Source of the DNA: Cymbidium sinense
Taxonomy: Eukaryota; Streptophyta; Magnoliopsida; Asparagales; Orchidaceae
Length of the DNA stretch: 64,000 nucleotides
Assembly (NCBI GenBank): GCA_021442155.1
Contig: CM038217.1
Span: forward strand, 148,429,143-148,493,142
Direction of reading: 5' to 3'
Shown piece after piece: positions 25,893-38,180 of this stretch (positions are counted from its first letter, which is position 1; each line of letters opens with the position of its first letter). The notes beneath the pieces were generated by a model. It had not been told where the DNA came from and searched no databases. It saw only the letters and a program-made list of their open reading frames with translations. Made by a program: the position numbers and the translations under genes.

Positions 25893-26897
25893 CCAAGCTA
25901 GATTTAGCATGGAATCACACCAAATTCAACCCACACCATCTAAAGACAGAGATCGGCAAATCCAATGATCAAAAATTGATGGGTGAACATTATTTTACAA
26001 AGCTCCACACCATATTGAGTTTAGTGATCAGAAAATGTCATACCTCACCATTCCCTAGGAGAAGCTTTGTCTGGTTGAGACGAAGCCTTGCTGAGAGTAT
26101 GAGCACTTGAGATGAAGTGGATCAATGTATGGACCAACGCCTCCTTGCTTGAGCTTCAACTTTGATTGAATTTGATCCTTTGCTGTGGGAACTCCAATAG
26201 AAGCTTAGGTGCACTCGACTTAACTCCTAGATGAAGTGTGCAAGAGCAATTGGAAGGAAATCAAGTGTGGAAGAAGTTGGCAATTCACTCTACCTCCCAT
26301 TTTTTTGCACTATGCAAAACTGAGAAATAGAAAAAATGGGAAGAGCTCGAGGAGGCTTAGGATCAATCTCCAATGGATCCTCTAGCTTCCTATTCTTCAA
26401 TCAACCTTGAGTGAATGAAAACAAAAGTGAATTAGGGGGAGTATATCTACCCCTTGAAGGATCGGACGACCGACAATGCTCTTGTCATTTTGATCCAATT
26501 GATGATATTGGAGAGTTTGTTTTGACTGTTTTGAGTCTGCACATGGTCGGTTTGATCGAAGGAATGAATTGCCAACCTTCCATGTGCTTGAATTTGAGCT
26601 TAAGAGGGAGTTTGAAAATTCAATTTTTACGGGTTCTGGGACTGGGTCCAACCCAAAACCATTAGGTTGGGTGCACCGCTCATCACTAAGTCCCCTTGAA
26701 CTTTTAGGGAAGCCTCAAGTGAATGTGAACAGGGTATGACCAAATTATCCATGGGTTAGGCCAAAATTTATTCTATGGCCTAGGGGAAGGATGGTCATTT
26801 TACTATTTTTTTCACTTTGGACATGTTGGGTATGTGGAGAAACTAGGTTTGGCCAAGTTTCATTGATTTGAAATTCATTTGATAGAGTTTGGCTCAT

Positions 26898-27121
26898 GTT
26901 GACCCATTTAGGCCAAAATGGGTCAACTTGGGTCAAGTTGACCAAGAGATCAAATTGGGTTAAACCAAGGGTTGGGTCAAGTTCATATGACCATTTGAAA
27001 TGTTTTGGCGGCTTTGGTTTGGTTCAATTTGGTATATATTTGGTTTTGGCTCATATGACTTCATTTAGGTCAAATGGGTCAAGACCTATTTGACCCATTT
27101 GACCTATTTGAGGTAGGTCAA
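26898..27121. promoter_or_regulatory. Dense TTGACC (W-box core) cluster in unit A
   Basis: Ten TTGACC/GGTCAA words fall in about 224 bp, and more follow to about 27700. TTGAC(C/T) is the core bound by plant WRKY factors. The same kind of cluster recurs in units B (33.9-34.7 kb), C (38.2-39.0 kb) and D (58.4-59.0 kb). The words are part of a degenerate short repeat, so binding is inference. Confidence 0.5.
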
Positions 27122-29099
27122 GGGTAGGTTTAGGTTAGGTTAGTCATATGGAGTGGATTGGTATCTTTTTTTTCAATCAATTTGGGTTAAGTTCTATTTT
27201 GGCTCAACATGACCCGTTGGGTCTAAGGTCAATTGGGCTAGGTTAGGTCTAGTTGGCCAATTGAGGCATTGGTCAAGTTCCACAAGTGATTTGGAATGGA
27301 CTTGACCCATTGGTTTTAATCAATTTAGCTTAGATCAAGTTTTGACACATTTTGGCCCTTTAGGTCAAAATGGGTCAACTTGGGTCAAGTGAACCAATTG
27401 GGTTAGGCTTGGCTCAAATGTTGGATTGGTCATGTTCAAACATAGGTCATGAGTGAACTTAGATCAACGGTCTCAATCAATTTGGCCTATGGAATTTATG
27501 TTAGGTTTCATTTGTTAAAGTGTTGACTTTCAACCTTAGGATTTGACTTGGTTTGACCTAATTTGATTGATTGATCATCCCATGATGATTGCGATCGATG
27601 AGAGAATATAAGGAGTTTGGTTCAATCCAAATTTGGTTAGGATCAAAAGTTGGCTCATAGGGTACTTTAGGTCACTTTGGGTCAAGTGAGCCTAAGTCAA
27701 ATGGTTTGGTTAAATCTTGATTTGAAGTTGGTTGATCTTATATATGGACTTATGATTGAAATATAAATCCATTTACAAGTGGTTTGAAGTCAAATGGGTT
27801 TTGATCCATTTGAAAATTTCATATTCAAAGGAAGAATATGAAGGATTTTGGGTTTGAATTTTTATTTGAGTTTTGATTGAATGATTGAAGTTTGGATTTA
27901 TATATGAGTTCATGATTATAGGGTGATTGAACCATGAGAGAAAAATCAATAGTTTGGCTTGATTTAGAATTGATTTGGCTAAGTTCAAGATTTTGACTTG
28001 AAAGGCTTATATTTGATTTTTGAGTGGATTTGAGTTTGATTTTTGGAATAGGTTTTGATTGTTTGAATTTATATTTCATTTATATATGTGAATATAAATT
28101 AGAATATAAATTGATCATGAGAAAATTTCAATGATTTGAAGTGGTTTAATCATGATTTAGGTTAAATCCATTAAAGGGAATTTAAAGGATTTAAGGAAAT
28201 TTTTAAATTGAAATTTAATTTTTGAATTGGATTGGATTGATTTATATTTATATTTCATTTATATATGAGAATATAAATGAGAATACAAATTAGTTTTGAG
28301 AAAATCCCATGAGTTTGAAATGGTTTGATCAAAGTTTAGCTAAGTCCATTAATAGAAAATTAATGACTTAAGGAGAATTTCAAGGATTTTAAATTTGAAA
28401 TTTAATTTATGGGTTTGATTTGATTGATTTATATTTATATTTCATTTATATATGAGAATATAAATAAGTTTTGAGAAAATCCCAAGGGTTTGAATAGGTT
28501 TGATCAAGATTTAGGATTGATTTTGGCTAAGTCCTTTAATGGAAAATTAAAGGAACTTAAGAAAATTTTCATGAATTGATTTTGAATTTTTAGTTTAGTT
28601 GGATTGTTTTGAATTTATATTTTATTTATATTTCATTTATATATGTGAATATAAATAAGAATATAAATGGATTATGAGAAAATCTCAAAGGTTTGAATAG
28701 GTTTGAATCATGATTTTGCTTAAGTCCTTAAGGGAAAATTAAGGACTTAGGCAAATTTTGGACTTATGAATTTTTGATGGATTTTGATCATGGGTTTTCA
28801 ATCAGAGATTTCAATCATGTATTTCAATCATATGGAGTTGATTTGGATTTGAAGGAAATCAAATAGAATTGTTTTTGAGTTTTACTTGAAAGAAGGAAAG
28901 GAAATTTTCCTAACACTCCTAAGGCATGACCTATTCCTATGGCTAACTCTTCTAAGTCTCTAGGACTAGGTTTGAGTTTCCACCTAATTACTAGATGTGT
29001 CTTAAGACTAAGGAACTCTTAAAGTCTAATAGAAGTCCTATGCCTAAGATGGAGTGGTTGAGAGCTCATCCTAAAAATGAGGTCAATAGATATGCATAT

Positions 29100-32000
29100 T
29101 GTGAAGCATTTAACCATACAACTAGGGGTTGCTAAATCTTTTAATTATCTTGATTTACATCCTAAGCTTTATGGCGAAGTTATGAGTTGTAGAAAATTTT
29201 AGTTATGAGTGATTACTTGAGTAAAAAATATATTTTATCCTAAGAGCCTAATCGTATTAGGGCCACACATTAAAGCATCAATCATAGGAAACTATGAAAA
29301 GCATGACATTTCTAATGTGCAATGTAAATATATTTTTTTATTTTTTTTTTTTTTTTATTTTCATGTGCAATGTAAATATAACATAAAATAATTTTTATAA
29401 ACTACCGCAAATGAATAAGAGGCCGGTGCGGTCGGGTACTGCCGTACAACTCGAAAAGAGAAAATGGGTAGCCGAGCTCTACTCTTGTATAACCTGAAAT
29501 ATGAAAGAATAATTATAATTTATAAATGAATAAATGCTATGGAGGGTCTTAAAATCTTCATTCTTCTTGACTTCACTTCTTTCCTGCATCTATTTGTTGG
29601 ACTTTAAGGCATCACATGGCACCCTAGGACAAAGCCTTCTGGCCAATGTTCATTCGTAATCCCCATAGCACTAATCCTAATTCCTAATACAAAATTATAT
29701 TAAAAATAGGAAAAGTAAATCTAATTACACTTTCAAATAGAGATTATCTAAATATACATACAATCCCAAATAGTTATATATAATTTGGACTTAGCACCCT
29801 GCATATGGGTAACCAAGCCCACCTATCTTAACTTGGATTATGCTTAGTGGTTTAAGCAACCTGCAAAGATAGCATTTATATTTATTTTAAGCTCCCCTCA
29901 AGCACAATCCCCTATAGAAAATATGATTAGGCTAATATCAGCCTAAAATCTTATGAAACATACACCCTAACATCTAGTCTAAAATAATACAATACAAAAT
30001 AAATTATACATCATATCATGCACCGTCCTAACATAAAGCTAGAAGTGGTGACTTAGTTCTAATGTGTGTGTTAAGCCTTGTGTGGAGTGTCTTAACTAAA
30101 CATTAGTGTTATGATTTTCTAAGTATGAAGGACATTAATTTAACATAAAGGGTCGATTTCACTTGAAGTTATTTAATTGATTTGAGAGTTTAGTTTTTGT
30201 TTTGTTTTGTTTCATTTGATTACACTTAGCAACTAAGTGTTATAAAGAGAAGAAAGAGGATTTCCCTCTTTCATCCCTACCTTAAGACACTTTAAATAAT
30301 CTCTTTAGTGAATGGTTTATTAAACATTTTGAATTATTCTAAGTTTAGGCCCACTTTAAATAATCTCATTCAATATGAAAGGCATCTTAGAATTAATTTG
30401 ATTAAACTACTATCACATGGCATATGTTAAATCATTCTTTTCCATCACATGTAACATGCGTATGATTAAATCTTAAGTATACCTACACATACAATATTTT
30501 TAGCACACTTAAATGATGGATGTGAACATGCATATTTAAAGTTTATATTTTTTCATTTGATTGAGTTATTTAATCATATTGATTTTAAAGCTATATCCAA
30601 ATTCTTATACAAAAATACATAAGGGTGAAATTAAATAGGTACATGTCATTATTAACCAGGGAAGTGAAGTAATCAAAAGACCTCCTTGAGGCTAGCTAAA
30701 GCCTCGTATTTCTAGGATGTCCAAACTTTATACCCATTACATTCATACTTATATAAATTTGCATACATGAATATAAGAAAGAGAGCTCCAATTTAGATGA
30801 TTAATTAATCTAGCAACTTAAACAATTAATGAATGCATGTAGTTTTGATAGAAAAGAGGATTGCCATCCTCTAATTAAACATACACATACATGTATAAAA
30901 GACATAAGCAAGTATGTGCCTTTGTTAACCAGGGAAGTGAGGTAATCAAATGACCTCCTTGGGGCTAGCTAAAGCCTCACATTCTTAAATACATACACAT
31001 GTATTCATAATTAAGAGGATGAAAATCATGCAATAATATTTTCTTTAATGGGATTATTTAGGTATATCATTTAAAGCTCTATATAAATTCTTATGTTAAA
31101 GATACATAAGAGTGAAATCAAATGAGTATGTGCCTTTATTAATCGGGGAAGTAAGGTAATCAAATGACCTCCTTGGGGCTGCTTAAAGCCTCGTATTCTC
31201 GAGATGTCTAGACTATATACCCATTATGTTCATACTTTTGTAAATCAACATGTGAATAAAGGAAAGATACTTCACTTCATATACTTAAGGTATAATCACA
31301 TGCATATTCTATGTATTTATAACTAACATCACAACACATTTATAAGTTTTTGAAAAATACATTTGAGCTTAGTAGTGATAATAACCACACATATATTAAA
31401 TTAAATCAATACATGCAAGCTTAACATAAAAAAGAAACTTCATTTGATTTAATTAATTTTGAAAAAGAGATGGATGTATGGATCAAATGACATGCAATGT
31501 TTAATATGATTGGAAAGGAGTAAGTGAACATAAACACATGATTTCATTCAATTAAATTAATTCCTAAGGACAATCATATGAAATAAAAATCATTTAAAGT
31601 AAACAAAAGCTTTTTTATATCATTTTTAATTTCATATTTAATTTAATTTAAGGAATGTGAGAAGAAGTTTCCTAATCCTAGTTCCATCCCATGTTTGTGA
31701 ATTGATTTGATTTAATGGAATGTAATTAGATTGCTTTTATGATTTAATTAAGTTATGGTATGAATTAAGTTCATTAATTAACCCTTACTTATGATTCCTT
31801 AAGGTAATTAACTTAACAATTATGATCTAAGATGATATGCAAATGAACTAAAAAGTAAATTAGTAATAGTCCTATGAAATGAAAGGGCCTAATTCAATTA
31901 GCTCATAATTACTGATTAATTAGATTAATAAACTTTAATTAAGTACACTCATGGCTTTCCACACATGTGAGCTAACCATAATTTCCTTAAATATCTTTAG

Positions 32001-35000
32001 GTTATTGACACCTAAATATATACCCCTAAATTAATTAATTAGGTTCTAATATGTTTTAAATTTTAATTAAACTAATTAAGTAATTAATTACCCAATTAAT
32101 CTCTAATTAATTTTCTCTTGAAAAGTAAAGGAAACTTAGGAAAAAGATTAAGAAAGAGGCCCCAATCACATTCCATAAGTCTCCTCACTATTAAATAGTG
32201 ATAAATGATCCAATTAATTAATCAATTTACTATTCATATGCTTAATTAACCCTTAATTAAGTGAACAAGGTAATTATGTCTTAATCAATTAATTTCTTTA
32301 ATTAATTAACCAATAAAACCCAAGATAATTAGGGGAAGCAGAGGTCATCCTCTTAAATAATCTCAAAAAGTTTGAGGTTAATTAGTTAATTAATTAGGGA
32401 GTAATTAATGTAATTAATTTTTAATTAAACTTTAATTAAGCCTAAATTATTGTTCAAAATTAATTGAGGATAATTTTAATGGATTCCTCTCTGAAATACC
32501 TTTAAAATGAGTATTTATATGTATTTTTTGGATTTTTTATGGTTTGTTATGACTTTATGAAGTTTCAACCTTAAAAATATATTATTTAAGCCTGATTAAG
32601 CATAATCCCATCAGCGCCATGTGGTGCGCTGATGCAACATGCTTTCCACATGACGCTGTGGAATTGGCTATTTAAGTTGTCACATCTGCATTGAGGCATC
32701 TAATGGCGGGACACGCATTTCATCTCTGCTGTCTAACCTCGGATCGGACGGCGCTGATCAATCCCATGGTGTAAAGGGGATAAAATTGATCGGATTTAAT
32801 GGATCTAATCATGACCGTCCATTTAGATCACATGAAACGGATGACGCATGATGTACTTTCTAGTGAGCGATGAGAGATAGAGCCCATCCACCATTGCTCA
32901 CACGATATGAGCTCACCCGAGCTCGGATCCACTCCAAATTGATCCCACACCTTCACACGAAGGATATAAGAAGATCCAATAGCTTTGATCGGCATACATG
33001 CACGTTCCCTTCATAAAGCTCCAATTTTTTTTGCTAGAGGTCAGTTTTAATGGTGTTACCTTATCGGAGCTAAGACCAGCTACTCGCATGCTTGAGGAAG
33101 CTTCATCTGGTAGAGATGAAGCCCTATTGAGCGGCAATTGAGTTGATTCCAAATGGTTTGCTCGGGAGGCCAAGATCTGTTAGTTGGAGCTTCAGCTTTG
33201 ATTGAACTCCTAGCTCCGGTGATCGTTGAGCCTCGAGAAGGATTTGTTTAGCTTTGATAGGTTGAGGAGATGGTGTGGGAAGGAGCAATTTGATCCAAGT
33301 GGGGAATTGGTAGAGTTTGGATCAAAGGATGCTTGCCTATTTCATCTTCTCTCAGGAAAGAGAAATTTCATTAAGGGAAGCCTTGGGAATGCTTGAGAGC
33401 TCATAAGGGAGTTCAGAGTTCACTTAGAAAGCTTGGATGATGTGAATGGTGGAGTTTCTTGTGCGAATTGAAGGGGTATACCCATTGATTTCTTGTGATG
33501 GATGGATGAATCGAGCTCCTCTTTTTTGGCTTCTAGCCAGTGCTAGAGTGCCGAAGTTTTCTCCATAAAGTCCACTTGGCTCATTTTAGTTGGGGGGAGG
33601 ATTGATGAGCTCAATGTAGGATTTGGTTGGATTGCATCCCTTGGATCCCTTGGATTCTTGAATTGTAAGGGAGGTGAGTTAACTCACCTCCCTTTGGTCC
33701 ATGGAATACCCACACATGGGAGGTGTGGATAAATTCGACCTTTGGGGTGTGAGGGTTGTCAAGTGGAAAGGAGAAGTGGACTTTGCTATTTTAGGAAAAA
33801 TCCCATATGGGGTGGCATATACAAGGGAGATCTCATTGGGTTTGGGCTGATTTTAGGCTAACCCAAGATGGGATTGGGTCGAGCTTGGTCAGGTCCCAAT
33901 GTATCCTGGGTTGGTTTCGAGGGATTTGACTCAATTTGACCCTTATAGGTCAAATTGGGCTAGGTTGGGTTATGTTGACCAATTGGTCAAATTGGGTCAA
34001 ATGAAAGGTTGGGTTATGTTCAAATGATTTGGAGTGTTTTGGTTCAAGTGGTTTCAATCAATTTATCTTAAGTTTGATTTTGGCTCATTTGGATTCATTC
34101 TTATAGGTCAAATAGGTCAAGTTGACCAATTTGACCAAATTGATCAAATTGGCTTGGGTTTGGTGTTGGTTTAAGTTCAATTGATCAATTGGATAGGATT
34201 GTAGGATTTGGTTTGAATCAATTTAGATTTAATTTACTTTTAGGCCAATTTAACCCTTCAAGTCAATTTAGGCTAAGTTGGTCAATTGGGTCCAATTGGT
34301 CAAACTGGGCTCAATTATGGCTTTGGTCAAGTTCAATAATCAATTTGAAATGAACTTGACTATTGGTTTCAATCAATTTATAATGGATCATGATTTGACT
34401 TATTTTGGGTTTTTAGGTCAATTTGGGTCAACTTGGGTCAAATGGCCAATTGGGTTTGATTTGGCTTAGTTGATGGTCAAGTTATGTTCAATCATTGGTT
34501 ATGATTTGATGTGAATCAACAGTTTCAATTAATTTGGTGTAGGGTAGGTTTTGGCTAGTTTGGGTTCATATGCATTAAAGGTTGACTTGGTCAAATGATC
34601 CAGTTGACTTGGTTTGACCAAATTTAAGGCAATTGATCATCCTAGGGTGATCAATGGCCATGGTATGAGATTTGGATGGGTTTGGTTCAATCCAATTTGG
34701 GTTGGAATAAAACTTGGTTCAAATGGGTTCTTTAGGTCACTTTGGGTCAAGTGAACCTAATTAGTTTAGTTTTGGTTTGATTAAAGTTTAGTTGAATTTA
34801 TATATGAGTTTAGGATTGAAATATAAATTCAACTATAATCAATTTGGGCTATGATGGATTTTAGTCATTTGGAATTTTCAAGTGAAAAGGGCTAAGTTGG
34901 GCTTGACTTAGGTTGATTTCAATTTGGCTTGATGATTGTAGGTTTCATTTATATTTGGAAGGAATGATTAATTCATGAGAAAAATCTATTGATTTTGTCT

Positions 35001-35745
35001 TGATTCAGATAGAATTTGGCTAAGTCTAAGGAAATATCTTAAAGTGCCATAAATTGGGTTTTGATTTGATTTGGATTTGGATTTGCTCATTTGAGTTTAT
35101 ATTTTATTTATATTTGTGAATATAAATGAAGATATAAATTACTTATGAGAAAATCAATTGAATTTGAAGTGGGTTGAAAGCAAAATTAACTAAGCTCATG
35201 AAAGTAGGTCAAAATGGCTTAGAAGGGAATTCAATTTAGTTTTATTTAATTTTGATCATTGGAATGTGGCATTCATTTATATTTATAAGGATGATTGAAT
35301 ATATGATTGATCCATGATAAAATTGATTGAATATATGATTGATTCATGATAAAATCAATTGAATTTGGATTGATCTGAATTTGGTTAAGGCCCAAGTCCA
35401 AAAGGTAAAATCATAGGGCTTAGGCAGGGTTTTGACCTTGGATTTGATCATGGGTTTCAATCATTTGGTCTAAAATTTGGATTTGGATTTGGTATTTGAA
35501 TTGAATTTGAGATTTGGTTTGAGAAGGTGATCATGGGTTGGGTTTAGGCCACAGGATGGGCAAGTCTTCCTAATTCCCTAAGGCATAACCTAATCCTATG
35601 ATTAACCCTTCTAAGTCTCTAAGCTTAGGTTAAGTGTTTACCTAATCACTAGAAGTATCTTAAGATGAAGGAACTCTTAGTGTCTATAAGAGTCTTAGAT
35701 CTATGATGAGGAGTTTGAGAACTTACTCCAAAAGTGAGGTCAACA
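29100..35745 (-). repeat. Giant terminal unit B (LTR-like, about 6.65 kb), minus orientation
   Basis: In minus sense it starts TGTTGACCTCACTTTTGGAG at 35745 and ends near CTTCACA at 29100, so it has TG...CA ends. It is tandem with unit A, with 11 bp between them (29089-29099). The order of blocks matches A. It has its own GC-richer hairpin block: CATCAGCGC paired with GCGCTGATG (32609-32635), and TTCCAC with GTGGAA (about 32644-32663). It contains a triplicated block at 30.65-31.2 kb. The bases just outside its start (GATAT, 35746-35750) resemble CATAT before 29100 at four of five positions, so a true target duplication is possible but unproven. Confidence 0.7.
30651..31215. repeat. Triplicated block inside unit B
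   Basis: The phrase ttaaccagggaagtgaggta followed by gacctccttggggctagctaaagcctc occurs at 30651, 30925 and 31139, spaced 273 and 214 bp. Unit A has only one, more diverged, copy (about 23935), so the triplication is specific to B in this window. Confidence 0.75.
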
Positions 35746-35858
35746 GATATATTATTTTTATTATGTAAAGTTTGGTTGTATTTGTACATGCATATTTTTT
35801 GACATATTTGTCATTTAATATATGATATTTTATATTTTTCAAAGCTTATATACATTAT

Positions 35859-36666
35859 ATGTCATCATTTGAGCAATCATAGTCTACATCAATTGGTGAT
35901 GTGTCACCAGTTAAGATGAAAAATTTAGAAGAGTGTCATTATCAAACATCTCATAATATTTCTCAGTAAATCATTACGAGTACTAGCATCGCACCTGAGT
36001 TATAAGTTAAGAAGGCCAGAAAGAGAAAGTTTACTATATGGGAGTATTTTGTGGAGATAAAAACTATATCTAAAGGTATTGAGATTTCTTGCTTACAATG
36101 TGTGTGCTGTGGAGTTAAGTTTTATAAATAAAAAATATACACAACATTTCATCTTCTCAAACATGTTAGGGATTGTGATAAAATTAAATTAAAGAGTCAA
36201 CAGGTTATTATTAAATAAAAGATAGAAGTAATTGAATTTCTTCCCTATTAATATTGCTAGTGATTTTTGCATTTTTGTTTATCATGATCCTAAAAATTAT
36301 TATCAAAGATAAGTTATGAAATAATTACAATGATGATTATTATTCATGAATATCTTTTTATGATGGCGAGCACACTTGGTTCAACATATTGTTCAAATTT
36401 TTGAAACCCAACTACAAAAGTGTATCTATAAACACCATTAAGAATAATTTCATGCGAGTTTATAATGTTGAGAAGGAAAAACTTAAAACTTATCTTAATC
36501 ATGTTCAAAGAATTTCATTAACATCATATTGTTGAACATCTAATCAGATAATAATGTATATATGTTTGACTATCCATTTCATTAATGAGTCAAGGAAGAT
36601 TCAAAAAATAATTATTAATTTTATTGAGCTTAAGCCTCCTCTTACTGGGCTTTCATTTATGATGCT
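35859..36666 (+). pseudogene. hAT transposase fragment (BED zinc finger plus start of the catalytic part)
   Basis: A start codon at 35859 opens MSSFEQS; several stops follow. The same frame then reads KARKRKFTIWEYF and a Cys/His block ending LLKHVRDC, the W-x2-F...C-x2-C...L-x2-H-x3-C layout of a BED zinc finger. After frameshifts come NNFMRVYNVEKEKLK, RISLTS, CWTSNQ and YICLTIHFINES followed by KPPLTG. This is the conserved hAT sequence around 'EK..L...L......R.SLT.D.WTS....Y...T.HFID'. The expected Asp in the D-x-W triad region is changed or lost. The gene stops abruptly at 36666, where terminal unit C begins, so the element was cut by that insertion. The C-terminal dimerisation domain is absent. 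Confidence 0.8.
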
Positions 36667-37035
36667 TGTTGACCTCATTTTTAGAATGAGCTCTCAACCC
36701 CTCCATATTAGACATAGGACTCCTCTTAGACTTTAAGAGTTTCTTAGTCTTAAGACACATTTAGTGAATAGGTGGACACTCAACCTTTCCCTAGAGACTT
36801 AGAAGAGTTAGCCATTAATAGCACTTGGGTGTGAAAATTTCACCCTAGAAACCATTCCTCACTTTTCTTCTTTCAAGTCAAACTCTAAATCAATCTCATT
36901 TGATTTTCTCCAAACTCAAATCAACTCTATATGATTGAAATCCATGATTGAAATCTATGATTGAAACCCATGATCAAAATCCATCAAAATTCCTATTTTC
37001 AAATTTTCTTAAGTCCTTAATCCTTTCTTAAGGAC

Positions 37036-37935
37036 TTAGCCAAAATCATGATCAAAACCAATTCAAATCTTTGAGATTTTCTCATAAATCATTTATATTT
37101 TTATTTATATTCACATATATAAATAAAATATAAAATCAAATCAATCAAACTAAACTCAAAATTCCAAATCAATTCATGAAATTGTCCTAAGTCCCTTAAT
37201 TTTCTATTAATGGACTTAGCCCAAATCATGATCTAAATCAATTCAAATCTATGAGATTTTCTCAAAACTCATTTATATTCTCATTGATATTCACATATAT
37301 AAATGAAATATAAATATAAATCAATCAAATCAAATCCTCAAATTAAATTCCCAATTTGAAAATTTTCAAAGTCCTTTAATTTTCTATTAAAGGATTTATC
37401 CAAAACCTTAACCAAACAAATTCAAATTCATGGGATATTCTCAAAAATTATTTATATTCACATTTATATTAACATATATAAATCAAATCAAACCCTCAAA
37501 TTAAATTCTCAATTTTAAATTTCCTAAGTCCCTTAATTTTTCATAATGGACTTAGCCTAAATCTTGATCAAACAATATCAAAGTCAGGATTTTCTCATAT
37601 TTCTTTTATATTCTCATTTATATTCACATATATAAATGAAATATAAATATAAATCAATCAAACAAAATTCAAAAATTCAAACTCTAAACTCCAAAATTTT
37701 CTCAAGTCCTTTAAATCCTTCTTAATGGACTTAGCCTAAATCATGATTAAATCACTTTAAATCCTTGAAATTTTCTCATGATCCATTTATATTCTCATTT
37801 ATATTCACATATATAAGTTAAATATAAATTCAAACAATCAAAACCAATTCCAAAAATCAAACTCAAATCCACTCAAACTCCAACCTAAGCCTTTCAAGTC
37901 AAAATCTTGAACTTAGCCAAATCAACTTCAAATCA
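37036..37935 (+). repeat. Tandem repeat of about 178 bp within unit C, each unit carrying a hairpin
   Basis: Units begin with cttagcc(a/t)aaatcatgatcaa at about 37036, 37215, 37391, 37551, 37731 and 37914. Most contain an AT-rich inverted repeat, ATTTATATTCTCATTTATAT against ATATAAATGAAATATAAAT, around a loop such as tcacat. Equivalent arrays occur in A (27.9-28.8 kb, reversed) and D (55.45-56.35 kb). Confidence 0.8.
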
Positions 37936-38180
37936 AGCCAAATCTTGATTTTCCTTCATGATTCAATCAACCCTACAATCATGAGCTCATACATAAATCC
38001 AAACTTCAATTAAACAATCAAAAGCTAAGTCAAATATCAAAGACAAAACCCTTTCATATTCTTCCTTTGAATATGAAATTGTCAAATGAATCTAAATCCA
38101 TTTGACTTCAAACTACATATAAATGGATTTATATTTCAAGCATGAGTCCATATACAAGATCAACCAACTTCAAATCAAGA

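Larger units (their letters stand above)
22425..29088 (-). repeat. Giant terminal unit A (LTR-like, about 6.7 kb), minus orientation
   Basis: In minus sense the unit starts near 29088 with TATTGACCTCATTTTTAGGATGAGC, a mutated form of the TGTTGACCTCATT start seen in units B, C and D, and ends near ggggttgctaa (22425). The order of parts matches B, C and D. These are a start block, about 178 bp hairpin repeats (27.9-28.8 kb), a TTGACC-rich block (26.7-27.8 kb), a GC-richer hairpin block (25.6-26.2 kb), an AT-rich block, and an end block containing a word like gagctctacccttatacaaccc (22727-22748). Small open frames inside (for example at 26411-26665) have no motif. It is read as an LTR of the Tat-lineage family because C and D bracket Tat gag-pol. 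Confidence 0.7.

Noticed and set aside
26397..26665. 84-codon frames on both strands
   Set aside because: They shadow each other inside terminal unit A, with no motif, and the matching region of other units is not open.
27773..28079. Minus-strand frames rich in Asn, Ser and Lys
   Set aside because: They fall in the ~178 bp repeat block of unit A; composition and repetition explain them.
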